NCBI GenBank assembly: GCA_944472155.2
Contig: OX235271.1
Coordinates: 100,267,256-100,331,255 of the forward strand
Length of the DNA: 64,000 bases
Direction of reading: 5' to 3'
Source: Trichobilharzia szidati
Taxonomy: Eukaryota > Platyhelminthes > Trematoda > Strigeidida > Schistosomatidae
Position numbers and translations under genes: made by a program. The notes under the pieces are model-generated. The model saw nothing but the letters and a program-made list of their open reading frames with translations. It was not told the origin of the DNA and ran no database searches. Below, one piece after another: positions 34,800 to 47,760 of this stretch; position 1 is the first letter of the stretch, and every line of letters begins with the position of its first letter.

Positions 34800-37700
34800 C
34801 AGAATATCCAGCACGAGTTTTTCATTCAAGAAATACATCAGATAAATAATTAAGCATCTATTTTGCGGTTATCAGGTGTCCAAGCACACAAGCTGTAGTT
34901 GCTGAACAAACTGTGTGGTTTCTAATTTCCAGTGGCCTCTTCTTACTCGCTTCACTTTAGCTTTCTTAGTGTTTGCATTTTGTCTTGCTTATGAGTTTAA
35001 GACAGCTTGTTCCTACTTAAATGTCCGTCCAATCATGTTATAACACCATCGCTGTGGCAAAGATTCATGGTGCACTGGAAGCCGCGATTTCGTCCTGTAA
35101 ATCAACCAAAATAATCATTTCCTTTTCTTCCATTTGTGCTGGTAATTCTAACGGCAATTCAACTTACCAGTCGTCTCCTTTCTCTGCTAAACACTTTCCA
35201 AGTGTAACATTATATTATTTTGTCAAATCGTTAGTGTAGAAAGTGTCAAGGTGCAGTTCTTATCATTTTGAGACCCAGCAACTCTAACTAACTCCTGAAC
35301 TCTTCACTCTCAAAGCACTGGACCCGGTCAGTCAGTACCACCACTCAGTAAACCATGATTCCCGAGAATATATACATTTAGTACTACATATACAGTCTTA
35401 GTATGTTGTTCTTGCTTCAATGCTGAATAGTCTGATCCTTGGCCATCACGTACTTCGGCTCGCTAAATCGTATATTCTGTGCCCACTAGTCCAAATAAAT
35501 CTTGTACTGCTTGGCAAACAAAAGAGGGGCTCTTCTGCCTCGTTGGAGTTTCCGACAAACCGGCTGTGAAGTGCTACTCTCCCCAAGAACTGATTCAATC
35601 TTCTTTTCGAATTCGGTACTGCACAAGATTTGGCCGTCAGGATCTGCCCGGGTAGAACTTTCATTCATTCATTTGTAAGCCCATGCTTTGGCGAGAGGTT
35701 TTCTCCCTAACAGGAAAAATCCCATTTTGTGAGTCTTTCGCTTAGGAATCCTAACCTTCTCAGCCGGTACATCTACTTCACCTATTGCTACCGCACCACA
35801 TTTTCGTGTGGTAAGTCCAGCCGTTTTGAACTAATGTCGAAGCTTCAGGTACTACTTCTGTAGCATTATCTCCCTCACTCTCTCAAATAGACAAAACTGG
35901 TTAGTGTGCCATGTGGTTGCTACGAAACCTAATAACCTGAGGGTTCAAGGTAAAGTCGGAAACCTGTTTCGTGCAATTTATCGGTCTTTTGTTCATACTT
36001 GGGCATACATTCTGCTGCCTTCTCTTTTATTATCATCCAACCATATTTTACAATGGATGAAAATATAATAGTTGACTCTCTCCTTAAAAGGTACATCACT
36101 ATACCATACTTTTTGTGACTAGGGCTAAAGTTGGTGGAGCTGACAAACCTGTGGAATTAATGCCGTCTCTTTTGTCTGTTGCCTGCCTTGTCAATATAAT
36201 TACGTTACCATTTTCCTGCAATAAACTATACAGGTAGAACCAGGTGAACAAGGTATCACACCTGCTTTCATAGGAAGCTGAAACATCACGCCCATAAAGA
36301 TCAAAAAGAAGCATTCTGGATACCAAAATACACCGATGGTGTTTTCTGGGAATAGCGACAACTGTCAGGTCTGAAGTTCTGATGCCTGTAAAGGCGACCC
36401 GACCTTCAAATGAAGTTTTCACAAGCGATGGGCGCACTGCCAATGAGACAAAAGAATACTGGAAACATGATAGGAGCTTATGCCCATGGTTCTGACACAT
36501 ATGCCCACGAGCGATTATATAGCATATCACGTATTTGAAGTGGCGCCTCCAGCTTAACCTTGACGGCATTTACGCGGTCTAGTTGGCTCGAGTTGCGGCT
36601 AGTCGTCCAGGCAAACGCAGTTGACGTGATTTTGGTGCTTATTTTGCTTTTGTCGGATGAATTTGTATGAAAATTGTTGTTGGGTATTGTTCTCGACCAT
36701 TTACGTATTTCTTGTGTGGTAGAACGCTTAAATATATGGTTCAAGTAATGGCTATTTTGTGCACCGAGTATGCTTCACATACATTTCGACGACTGTCTTT
36801 CGACAAATTTCTTTGCAGCTTGGTCGCAACCTGTGCCCGGTCGTAAATTTCCCGATCAGCCGTTGTGCAGTACCTATTTTTGTTGCAGGAACCAAAGAAT
36901 ATGGTTGATGTCGAATTCGTGCATGCTTTCGCACTTTCGTGTGGCATTTTGATTGCTAAAAGTCAATGGAATCCATAGATACAAGCGAAGATTAGTGTTC
37001 TCAAATGGTCAGAAACTGCAATATGTTGTAGGGTCACTTGCAACATTCGCTAGCTGTTTTCCGCTAACTGAGATAAATGCCCACTACAACATTCTAGCAA
37101 TTTTCTGGATTTGAATAACATCGTCGTGATCAGGTACGTGAGGACATCTGAGGTGTGCATCATTCTGTCCTACTATTGAGTTTGATGTCGTAAACCTCCC
37201 CTTCTTTGCTATTATCCTTTAGGGGCCTATACAGTTTACAAATTAACTCACAACACTGAAGTGGAAAAATTTGTAACTGTCATTACTGAGCTTAACATAG
37301 CGAATATTGTGAAGTAACTTTCTTATTCAGAAGAGAAGAGCAAGGTATTTATAATCTTTTGCTACATGTGGAATCGCAGTGCAACTCAATGCGCGATAGC
37401 ATATATGCGAGCAAACTGAAAAATAAACTCCTCCTTACCTTCTGAACAACTTGTCCTTATTCCAGGATAATAACTTTCTTTCACCTATGAGCTACGTCCA
37501 TAAAATCGCAATATTACATCAATTAAATCTTCCCCGAATATCAAGGCCACTTGAAACCCATAGCAACGGACATCGTAGTGGGGATATGCAATAAAGCCAC
37601 TCTATGCCCACTTTGTCGCATCACACAATACTTCAAAGTGTTTCACCGGAAAACACAAATCGCGCAACACCAAAGGTAGTCGAAAGCCTTGAACAAAATA

Positions 37701-38590
37701 CTCCAGCCCACCCGGCTGGGAGTATTTTCCAGAGGTATCCAGAAAAGCCGAAACCACATTCGATAGACATCCCACTCATAATAACCCCATAGACATGATG
37801 GCACCAACAGCAGAGAACTCTGGTGCTGCAAAAGGGTAATTTGTATCCTTCAACAAAAATGGTCTTGCCAGTGCGCTGGAAAACATTGACTCCTTGAAGC
37901 TGGCTAAGGTTTTCGACCACAGAAAGGAAGACAAGCAGCCAATTACTAAGACAAAGTCCGAAGTCGGCACAGAAAATCGTCTCATCCTGTTTATCCCACC
38001 AGTATGTATCAACAGCGCAACCGAACAAAAGGACCTGACATCCAGCCTGTAAGGTTGTGTAAACTGCAAAGGGCAGCTCAGGCACCTCAAGGCGAGCTAC
38101 CTCCCAATAGGGCGAAAGTGAGTTTTGCTAGAGGCGTTTATAATGTATTATTACTGCCCTAATTACCAGCTATGAAGAGAACCTATAACACACAAATAAG
38201 ACTTGAAAGGTAAGGAGAAGTCAGGCAGATGATGAGGCAGTCACTGGAACTAATGCATTCTGCCGCCGTGGTTATGCTAAGTGTTCAGGATCTGAAGCCA
38301 GTTGTTTCCTACCGGAAACCCACTCACAGTGTAAAGTAGTGGGGATGGCTGCTATATAGGGTGACTTTTGGTGGTCCTGGTGCAGTTTCTATCTGTAGGC
38401 TCCCTCGTTCCACTCGCCTCACATCGATTAACTCACCACAGTTACTACCTGCCAAATTCAGCATCCAGGAGTTGCAAAAGTGGTAAAAGATCGGGAATAC
38501 AGTAGGTGGATGTATTCAGTGCTGCGAAAGCCGATAGGGAACCATAAGCAAGCAGCAGACTGAGGTTACAATGAGTCCTCAGGCCTCATT
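34800..38590. other. No gene assigned; possible remnants only
   Basis: This is 3.8 kb without a recognised gene. Overlapping minus-strand frames at 35446-35668 and 36099-36947 look like one decayed coding sequence with shifts, but I recognise no domain. The plus strand at 37604-38100 may be the ORF1 part of the CR1-type LINE whose endonuclease begins near 38750. This rests on position and is unproven. Confidence 0.3.
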
Positions 38591-40960
38591 CACACCACAG
38601 TGGTGCAACATTGAGAACAACAACCAGTTTCACCGAAGCGTCAAAAATTGACCTGACGAAGAAACAGCAACAGACTAATTCCATCGAAAACAGCAAACTA
38701 GCCGGAAAATTCACTCCTCAGCCAGCAGCCCATACTGCGTCGACCACCCCACAACACTTCGAGGTGATGAGACTAGCCATCAGCTTTCTGTATAGGAATG
38801 CGAGGAGGCTGATACGAAAGATATTTGAATTCAGTAACCTGCAATCTCACCTGGACCCCAAAATAATAAAAGCGACAGAAACCTGCTTTTATTAACGCGA
38901 AAGTCAGTTTAAGCGATAACGTTCTAATCAAAGGATCAAAAGTAAGGAGCGGAGTTACCATATACGTCAGCAAACAACTTAGATACGCACAAGCACTCAA
39001 TGAACCTCCAAACTCGCTACGGTGTCAATTCACCGTCGGCCACATCAAGCTTTTATTCGGCGGCTTCTCTCAGCCACTCTTTTGTGGAGCAGAATACAAC
39101 CAGCCAGTGTTCTGAACTATCATGGGGATATGGGACCTTGTCTGTGACGTAATCACCATAGCTGGAGGTTTTACTGTTCCATCCCTTAGCCTGTGGTCAG
39201 CGTCTGCTCAAGAAAAATTTGACTGAAAGCTGATAAACACCATCAGGATTGCCGGGTTGGTTGAGGGCTTTGGAGAAGACAATAGGCTGGGTCCTAGTGG
39301 AAAGTAATCAAAACTGGATTATATTCTAACTAGTGACTAGTTACTAGTGGTGAACGTTCAGATCAACTCCCCCCTATGTAGCAGTGACCATGCAGTCACA
39401 AAGTTTAATCTGGTTCTTTGTTAGCAGTCGCAGTGAGACAGTATATGATCCTGCTTGCACTGTAGCAAAGAAGATTACGTCACAATGAGTAGACTCTTAT
39501 CTGATGCAAAATGGCCCACAGATTGCAGCTGAGCTATCAATAGAGGAACACTGTGAAATGGTAAATGGAATCATTCACACAGAAACCTCATTTATCATCC
39601 CTCTAGTCATGCCATAACCTAGGAAGCAATCCTTATAGTTGGAAGGATGCACGAATAGTGGAAAAATAGGTTCGCACAGCTACATTTCAAGAGTTAGACC
39701 GACCATAAGGATCACCTGAAACTTAGAAACCGATACAACACAAAGGTCTGGAGTGAAAGGAGGTCATTTCAAGCAGATGTTGCCGGAAAAACTCTGTCAA
39801 ACTCCAAAAGCCTATACTGAATAATGTAATACAGAAAACCTGCTAAGGAATGGACGGTGCTCAGAAGCTCTCTGCAGCCTCTTATCTGACATGTTACAAC
39901 GCTTTTTCGATTGAGAAGATCTTCCAAAGGAGTGGAAGAGGACATCCCCTTTTCTTTCTTCAGTCGTGAGGGCCGGCGAAACTCAATGAATTATAGATCA
40001 GTAGTTCTACTCCCAGAGGTGTTGAAGGTATCAGAAAGTCTGGCTGATGCTCATATTAGGTAACACCTTGACAGAAACAACACGGTTGGTGAAGCCCAAC
40101 ATTTTTAACGTCATGGAATGATTAGAAATGATTCTGGGACACGAATTTTTTTGATTTACAGCTTGGTTCCACACCGTATTTTCAGTACAAGTGTGGAATT
40201 TTCAGCATGGATATCGGTAGCCCAAATTCAGGCCGACCATAGATATCGGGTGTGCGCCGGCAGGGAATCGAACCCCGGACCATGTGCATGGTCGGCGAGA
40301 GTCCTAACCACTCTGCCACCGACGCACATGTTCTGGTCCATATGGCCTCCTTCATTTTCGTGGAGGAATTAGACACCGTTCAGCATGATCTCCCCCTGCA
40401 CGAAATAATTCAGGTGGCTATTGATGGCCCACCTCTGGCACTGATAAAAGAATACCTGAATGGAAGAGAATTCTGCATCAAAGCTGATTCTGTCCTATCA
40501 TCCTGGCGCAGTTCGATATCAGGAGTTACACAGTGTTCTATCTGTGTCAAGTCAGAGCGTGACTACCGTTTCTTTCTAATGGAAAGGTTGGTACAAAAAT
40601 GAATTACATTAACGGTGTGGTAAGGCCATACACGGTCTTACACTTTACGCAAAGACAGTTAAGTTCGCTCATTTCTGAGCTTTTGCGAAGGTTGTGTAAA
40701 ATATACACAAAACTGTACCCTGAGGAGCACAGTATCACTGATCTCCCATTACTTAAAATGGACACCAACCTTTTGGAAAGACTTCAAAGTCGTGTGGCAA
40801 AGATTGTGACTGGTCTCCAGAGGAAGGTTTTTTCACATTTAGCTGCTGCCAATACCGGTACCCGAAAGATTCGCCGTAGACAGAGTACAACTCTACGGAA
40901 CTCAGTATACCATTTTACGTATATAATAACCAACTCAATTTCAACGTGAGTGGTATTAAA
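38590..40960 (+). mobile_element. CR1-type LINE (endonuclease and RT), degenerate, interrupted by a SINE
   Basis: The endonuclease start reads LAISFLYRNARRLIRKIF, then IIKATETCFY, in the 'L.FLYFNARSL..K' and 'I..TETWL' pattern of CR1-like elements. RT motifs follow: NSMNYRSVVLLPEVLKV (near 39985), then after the SINE DTVQHDLPLHEI, NGREFCIKADSVLSSWRSS and ISGVTQCS. The C-terminal block is KMDTNLLERLQSRVAKIVTG. Stops and shifts throughout mean it is inactive. The order on the plus strand is preserved over 2.3 kb. Confidence 0.75.
40145..40327 (-). mobile_element. tRNA-headed SINE (family 2), copy 2, inside LINE RT
   Basis: On the minus strand it begins GTGCGTCGGTGGCAGAGTGG (box A) with GGGGTTCGATTCCC (box B), and the ends of the head (TGCGTCG / CGGCGCA) pair as an acceptor-like stem. 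The body closely matches the copy at 4810-5016. A-rich tail toward 40145. Similar motifs on either side (ATGATTCTGG and ATGTTCTGG) may be a decayed target duplication. It splits the CR1 RT. Confidence 0.85.
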
Positions 40961-41066
40961 AGGCGGACGGTAAGTTGAAGATTTATTGATCGACTAAGCA
41001 CAAGCCAATATAGCAAATTAGTTACATAGCAGCTTGATCGTGCGATTTATAGTTGGCTAATATCAG

Positions 41067-41370
41067 TGTGGTGAGAGCTGGCTGCTAACCAAACTTGGAA
41101 GAGAGTAATTGACGTCAATGTTTATGTCCCCAATATTGGTGGTGAGAAAATGAGAACAAAGGCTTTGCGTAGGCGGATACAGTTAGCATATGGATGATCT
41201 GACACAGCCACAAAGAGATGCAAGGTTAACTCTCTGTGAGAAACAACCAATCAAACGACTGTATTTTCTACTAACAGTAATCTACAATAATGTACATTAA
41301 AATCTATAAATATGTGTTGATTTTCCTTAATAAACGATCTGCTGCCTGGCCACTGTATTCTGTTGTTACA
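41067..41370 (+). mobile_element. Solo LTR, 304 bp, with TCAG target duplication
   Basis: It starts TGTGGTGAGAGCTGGCTG and ends TCTGTTGTTACA (TG...CA). TCAG directly flanks both ends (41063-41066, 41371-41374). An inverted partner of the same length is at 51560-51863. It contains AATAAA near the 3' side and a perfect CRE palindrome TGACGTCA (41110-41117). No internal sequence remains. The parent family (Gypsy or BEL/Pao) cannot be told. Confidence 0.85.
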
Positions 41371-41374
41371 TCAG

Positions 41375-42659
41375 TACGCTAGAAAATCCTACAGATAACG
41401 TCAGTACAGTACAGTAATATACATTAATACTTCTGATCGCATTGCTCTAGTCTTCTACCAACGAGCAAACATCGAAACGGCGACAGGGATTGTTGCCCCC
41501 ACCGAACAGGAAACCGGTTCGTACAAACAAGTTCATTGAAAGTGCACTCAATGTTCAACAACACAAACAGTTGTCGTTAGCTTAGGGGTGACCTAATTAT
41601 CGCCTACTATCTATATAATCTACACTAGTTATATTTGTTATTGATGTCTCACCGGAAGACTAATGGATTAAAGGGTCAACTTCATTCACAGTAATTGATG
41701 TACCGCATACTGCAAACTACTTATAACCAACCTCTGCAGTACTTCCCTAGGAAATAACAAAAGCCACCGGATTCGAATGGCTAGGCACAATACGTAGAAG
41801 TTTACCCAAGATGGGGAATGTCCGCCCTACAACCAGGAAGTAGGCACAAATAAATCAGTTTGGCTTACACCAGCTAGTAAAAACTATAGTGGATATCGGC
41901 TAACTGAGATTTAATCTTATTAATGTCCGGGGGTAAGGATGAAGTCTACGACAAGGTATTTTGGCTCATAGTGTAGCAAACTTCGTAACAGATATGCTGG
42001 CAGTTATGAGAACACCCTTAAAACAATCAAGCGTAGCATCTGAATTGATTGCAGCATTCCCGTAGATCCGCAATACAAAATCAAAATAGTGACCTAAACG
42101 AAAGACCCAAGTAAACAGACATAATGATCTTGGTCAACCAGTCAGATCAGCCAGTAGTAAATAAGCGGAAATATATATGCAGTACACGAATTACGTTGTA
42201 AATTCCATCAAGAGCCAGTACTTAAGTGCTGTAGGGATAACATGCTTATAGGAAGTTTGTAGATGTGCAGGAGTAGTATCCTTACAGAGGTATGCAGTGC
42301 TGTTGATGGATATATGTACAGATATTCAGGCTGCAGTTAACAAAAATCTGTCAGAGAAGATATATCGTTTCTATTTTAGATTCATAAGAGCTGTAGAGCA
42401 ATAAATGGGGCACGAAACAGCACGATACTCAGTTGTCTGGACAAATTTATGTACAGAAATAAGTTTGAACGAGGACTGAAGACTCCAGTAAGGAATTAGG
42501 AGGTTTTCTAGGGACGCATACGAGGGATTTTCCCCGTATAGTCATTGTGTAACGCCGACTTTAATGTCTATAAAAAGTTTTTAAATTAGGCTCACTTACA
42601 ACGGGCCCATCTGATTGGTTGATCAACGTTAACCCGTCCTTTTATTAAGCAGTTTCGCT
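41375..42659. other. No feature recognised
   Basis: Some of the start may be displaced 3' sequence of the CR1 LINE split by the solo LTR. No coding motif was seen. Confidence 0.3.
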
Positions 42660-44190
42660 TTGGGTCACTATAGTTTAAATTTAACCACTTTCTTCCAATG
42701 GTATCTTTCAATATCCTGCCAGCGAACAATGAGCATCTTAGCTTTCTGAAGATGATCTGGTGTTTCTATCACAGTTTGAATTTCACACAATTGTAGTTCG
42801 GTTAAGCTGTCCAGTTCTCTAAAATAAACAAAAATATATGCTTCCCGTTTGAATTCTTTGCTGACAAAATTGGCGATCAGCAGGGATTGTTGGCTTCTTA
42901 CATTATCATCTCAACCAAAATTTCATGAACTTCTCTGTTTACATCTTCCTCTGCATGCCTTGGCAGTCGTTGTTTTATAAAGATTACTTTCCGCCTACTT
43001 TTCAGCACAGCCTGATATTCTTTGTCAGCTATAAAGAAGCTAGTATACTTGATGGTTCCCTCTTAATGGTTACTGATATTTCTGCTTCGGCTAGTCCACT
43101 TTCTTAGTGAATTGCACACTGTCCATATTTCATATTCACTTAACTATTCTTCAAATCAGTCACTGCAGCTATTTCTCCCATGAAATTCTCACCCAGTATA
43201 TTTTGTCGTTCCTCTGATGTCTCATAAAATGCAGAGCATTTGTTGCTTTTTCCTATCTCTGGATCATAGTACCAAACACTGGGGACCCTAATGCATGTCC
43301 TCCTACCTCCTGAATTGCCGAATGCCGAGCGCCTATGTCTTTAAACTGTTCTTCCCCCATCAGTGAAACGGGTGTCTCTGTGCATCAACCAAAGCAGCTC
43401 TCGTTCGTTTACTATTGTTGTCCCATACTCAGTTCCATACAGTCTTTCTGTCAAAACCACAAACCTTGAACTAACACGACAGAGAGAAGGACTGTATCAT
43501 TTTAAACTTCTGCATTTCCTTTCCAGGCAGTCTCCATGGCGATGGCTTTTACTTCCACAACCGGATCATTTGTCACTTTGTTTCACATTTGATCTAAGTG
43601 CTAACATCTCTTTCTATACTTTTTGACCTATCGTTCATACTTCAGGCTTGTTCGCAACTGTTGATCATTGGTGTGGCTACTGGCCTCATTAAGTGCCATG
43701 TGGTTTTCACTAGTTCGTGCATGCCCACAGGTCGAACTGCATTCACTATAATTGCAGCTGATGGCTAGTAACAGTGGAGGCTGATTTCGTTAATTGAGAA
43801 TCCGGTAACTGCCAGTCTGATTCTTTGTCTAAGGTTAGTAAAGTAAGTCGTAGAAGTTTTACTAAGATTACTAAACAAATCAGTGGGTCTCTTTTTGTGT
43901 CCAAGCCCTAGAATTCTAAATTTCTGCAACGCTTCCTATTTGTATGTCGGGCTATCTAACTTAGAAATAGGCCGTTTGACACTCTTCTGCCGCGGCATCT
44001 CTCGACCAGCTCCACATAATGTGTCGAGGGCAGCTTTCACCCGACCTCTCTACAGTCCTCAAGACAATCAGCTTCGCTTCCGGCTCCAGGTCCATGACAA
44101 TCTCAAAGTCATTCAGAAATGCCCTCATATCCCCATCTTCAAAGACCTGCAGCCACAGTACCCTCATCTCTAACAAAGGCAACTGTTACT
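42660..44190 (-). mobile_element. Possible LTR-element Gag remnant, decayed
   Basis: The minus strand at 44182-44000 reads FEDGDMRAFLNDFEIVMDLE then AKLIVLRTVERSG, which looks like the N-terminal capsid helices of a Gypsy Gag. Downstream minus-strand pieces continue with many stops. At the far end, 42820-42670 has an acceptor-like tract followed by an open stretch (LTELQLCEIQTVIETPDHLQ). It could belong to the remnant or be an unrelated exon. LTRs were not found. Confidence 0.3.
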
Positions 44191-46070
44191 TCACTTTACC
44201 CTTCATCCCTTTGTTTTAATTTAGGTTTAACACAAAAACATATGCACACACAGCCAATTCAGTTGAAAGTCAAGAGATAGTCAAGTAAATCTTAAAGCCT
44301 TATCGAAATAATAAACAAACCAATAAAGTAAGGTTAGTTTCACCACTATGAATTAAACTAAAATATTATTCAACTTCCAAGATGGAAAAACTAACTCTCA
44401 CCTTCTTATGGTTTAATAAAAGTAACTTATTAATCTAATAACTTATCAGGCAAAGATGGATTGTATTTAATGGTTAGAGGCGATTGACAAAAAGTCGTCT
44501 ACTCAAGTTTCATTCTGATTAGTATTAATCATCAAGGCGTACATGTGACCTCATAAGATCCAAAGTCCTCTTAGAGGATTCAAACCAGGCGACTGACAGA
44601 ATTTAGTCGGTATCACGAAGGACTATATACATGACATTGGTTAAACCACAGCGAGAAGTCAGTGTATACATAACATTAAAGGTTTGAATAGCTCAATGGT
44701 GATATCTCTGACTGTGGAACTGAATGATGTACGTTCGCACCCACCAGTGGACACTGGTTCCTTTTGAAAATGCAGATATGCCTTATTCATCAGTGCCAAT
44801 AAGCACAGGATCTAGTTCATGCTCATCTTGACGACTAACTCCTACCATCTAATAATAAATCAAAAGTGCTCCGAGATTGTAAGTCTCTTAGCTTGCCGAC
44901 CATATGGTAAACTTCACTGATAGAATTCAGTTAGCATTAATGCTAAGAACAAAGTACATGAGACTGGTTAAACTCCAGTGATAAATCAATTTTATGATCA
45001 ACTTTACACCTTATTTATAAGCATATTACAACAAATAGTTATCAAACAATTAGCTTTACTAGTAATTACTTCTAAATGTGATTAAGTTCTTGAATAGACC
45101 GCACAACTTGATATTCATTTAAAACAAATATTAATGATACTTCATATCTTTTATTTTTTTTTGTAAAAATGGTACGTATATGTAATAGAGGAAATGATGA
45201 GAAAAAGTAAAATTACTAAGAAAATGATTACAAGTATTTCTCAAGAAATATACGTTTGATTAATAAATGCCATAGAAAGTGTATAAGGGAAAATAGAGGA
45301 AAGTGTTTCACTTATAAGTAACTACAAACTAGTTAGAGGAATGCGAAGAGAGCAGATAAAAAAACAAACATACCTAGTTGATAACGTGATCACTTGTAAA
45401 AATTAGAGGACAATACTCTCCTTACTTTTTATTTCTTAAAAATAAGTGAATGAAACAGGCAGTAAATGTTAATAAGGTTGAATTTAATAAATTCATCAGA
45501 TTTCCATGGAATTTCTTGGCTGAATACTGTCTATCCATTAGTTACACCTTTTTTGTTGAGTGTGAAAAGGAAGTTTATTGTTACAAAGTAGTCAGACAAA
45601 CAAACAATCGAACAGTAAAATAAAATCCTAAATGTAAAAGTTTTTAGAGAAAATGAACAAGAAAAAAGACGAGTGTTTCATTAGCATTTAATTGTGAGAC
45701 ATAATAATTTTGTTTAGTTGTTTATTTACTTCCTGTAATTATTTACATGACCCATATTGTATCATATTTACGTGTAAATATATCTAGCATTGGTACATGT
45801 ATATATGTGTGTCTTTACGGATTACGTAACACTTGAGGATGAATCTTTTTCATTATTCAACTAAAAGAAACAAAAATACACAAGTTAGTACGTTCATGTA
45901 TATAGTTAGTTTTAACACTAGATTAGTTAAACAGTTGTAACCGATATATCAGTCAATTAATCAAAAATAGATTATACAACCTAAAGGTCAGATATCAGGT
46001 CAACAAAAGGATCATTACCAATCATAGAGAAATTTGCGGGGATAATCAGTCACAATCAACCTCGGTAGAA
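44191..46070. other. AT-rich DNA with an eroded tRNA-like SINE head near 44690-44760
   Basis: There is no gene. A box-A-like GAATAGCTCAATGGTG followed by a weak box-B-like TACGTTCGCACCC suggests an old SINE relic. The rest is AT-rich without recognisable content. Confidence 0.3.
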
Positions 46071-46274
46071 GAGACAAGTATTTCATCGATGTAGAATGTA
46101 GCGCTGAAAATGTTGTTGTCCAGAAAGACAGTGAAACTTTTGCAATTAAATCATCCAATTTTGATTATAAATCGATTTCAGTTAGAGAACCATTGAAAAC
46201 AAGAGAGTACTGACACAGCTGTTAAGCATGAGAACAGATACACATCAATGAAATTGGTTAGCTGTCAGGCTACA

Positions 46275-46505
46275 TCACAAATTGGCGGAAGTAAGAGTTG
46301 ATAAGCCACTGGATTCTGTCCTAGTGGTTGAATGGTATACAAGTGTGCCTTGTAAACTGAAGCTTGTGGGTTCAATCCTTGGTGGGGTCATGTGTGTGTA
46401 TTGCTGAAGAACCCTGGACAAAGACAAAACGACTGTAGAGTACTGCTCCGAAGTCAATTCGTGATCAAAATTGATACCAATCAAATCCCTGAAAACTAAC
46501 ACATG
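46275..46505 (+). mobile_element. tRNA-headed SINE with hammerhead-like tail (family 1), copy
   Basis: Box A TAGTGGTTGAATGGTATAC and box B GTGGGTTCAATCC are followed by a hammerhead-like tract (GCTGAAGA ... AAAACGACTGT ... AGTACT) and the family 3' end (CAATCAAATCCCTGAAAACT). It is diverged. A minus-strand piece of the same 3' region lies just upstream (about 46155-46225), giving a divergent pair. Confidence 0.7.
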
Positions 46506-47090
46506 AAAATAAATCATCCAACTCTGTGATCATATCAATAACAAAAGTGTTTGCCTGAACTGAAAACTTACACTATTTTAAAATATACTCTGGTTTCAAT
46601 ATAATGGAAAATATCTTTAGTTTAAGACCAATTACGACCGATTCTGCGACTCATTGACTGAACGTGAAGTTAACACTTTTTTTAGATCAAAATTCTATTA
46701 ATATCCTAGTCAGTGCCTTTAGTGTAAGTTAAAACATTCGTCTGATCTTTTAAATAAGATTTCGAGGATGAATATGGCCAAAATTGTATCAGTCATTTGT
46801 TAGTTATTCTTAAAATATTTTTATAAATCCTCAAACGGTCAGATATGACCATTAAAAATCGATTTTAGAAAAGACTCAAAGCATTTTTTCTTCACTGAAA
46901 TTGTATTATCAACTATGTATGTGGACAAACCATCTCAAGACAAAGAAAAATGCAGACACAAAAACGTAGGTAAGAGAGATAAATTGACTGATATTCGTCT
47001 AGACATTCTTCAAAGGAGAAGACTGATAGATATATTGCACTTATTCAATAACCACATATCCCAATGTGAAACATTAAATTAAATAATATA

Positions 47091-47403
47091 AATTTTATCT
47101 AGTTTTGGTTTGTAAGGGTTAGTTATGTTATTACGAATTGATCACGGATTGATATCAGTTAGAGAACGGCTGGAAACCAAGGAGTAATGGACAGCTACTG
47201 TTTAACCCTAGTTTGGGAATCATCGGCAGTACGCACCCACCACCAGGGTTCGAACCGAGGATCTTCCAGTTACAAGGTAAGCTTGTATACCATTCAGCTA
47301 CTGGTACCCGATTCAATGGCTCATGAATTCTTACTTCTATCAATTCGTGATTTAGCGCGACCCCAACATAACTAACCCTAACAAACCAAAACTATATAAA
47401 ATT
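47091..47403 (-). mobile_element. SINE family 1, minus copy with 37-bp terminal inverted repeats
   Basis: On the minus strand, box A is GTAGCTGAATGGTATACAAGC and box B CTCGGTTCGAACC, with the hammerhead-like GTACTGCCGATGATT ... AGCTGTCCATTACTCC after it. The two edges (47091-47127 and 47367-47403) are inverted copies of each other, GGTTTGTAAGGGTTAG against its complement, with about three mismatches in 37 bases. It pairs divergently with the plus copy that starts near 47404. Confidence 0.8.
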
Positions 47404-47760
47404 GATCTCATGCTCGCTAGTGACTTGCTACAGGATGGAGAATCCTCGAGTTCTAGTGAGAAGTCATGACCAATGAGGTCAATCCAGATGTCACGTGCTG
47501 TCCCACCGACGACAGCGGTTGGGGTCGTGCTAAATCACGAATTGATAGAAGTGAGAATTCATGAGCCATTGAATCGGGTACCAGTGGCTGAATGGTATAC
47601 AAGCTTGCCTTGTAACCGGATGATCCTGGGTTCGAATCCCAGTGGGTGCGTACTGATGATGATTTCCAAACTAGGATGAAACAGCAGCTGTCCAGTACTC
47701 CCTGGTCTCCAATGGTTCTCTAACTGATATCAATCCATGACCAACTCGTAAATAATATAA
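47404..47760 (+). mobile_element. SINE family 1, plus copy with long 5' extension
   Basis: A 5' extension (CATGCTCGCTAGTGACTTGC, shared with the copy at 52835) precedes the tRNA-like head. Box A is AGTGGCTGAATGGTATACAAG and box B GGGTTCGAATCCCAGTGGG. The hammerhead-like tail reads GTACTGATGATGATTTCC, GGATGAAACAGCAGCTGTC, then CAGTACTCCC. It is the best-preserved head in the window. Confidence 0.82.

Noticed and set aside
36099..36947. Minus-strand frames as a possible zinc-knuckle Gag
   Set aside because: I tried to read CCHC knuckles in all three frames and found no consistent spacing. Left unassigned.
37633..38090. 150-codon minus-strand open frame
   Set aside because: Two overlapping frames of similar length on the same strand, Cys/Phe-rich with no motif. 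The plus strand is more plausibly LINE ORF1, so this is likely a shadow.
47570..47650. Functional tRNA gene
   Set aside because: Box A and B are good, but the arms do not form a proper cloverleaf. The same head recurs many times with a hammerhead-like body, so it is a SINE.
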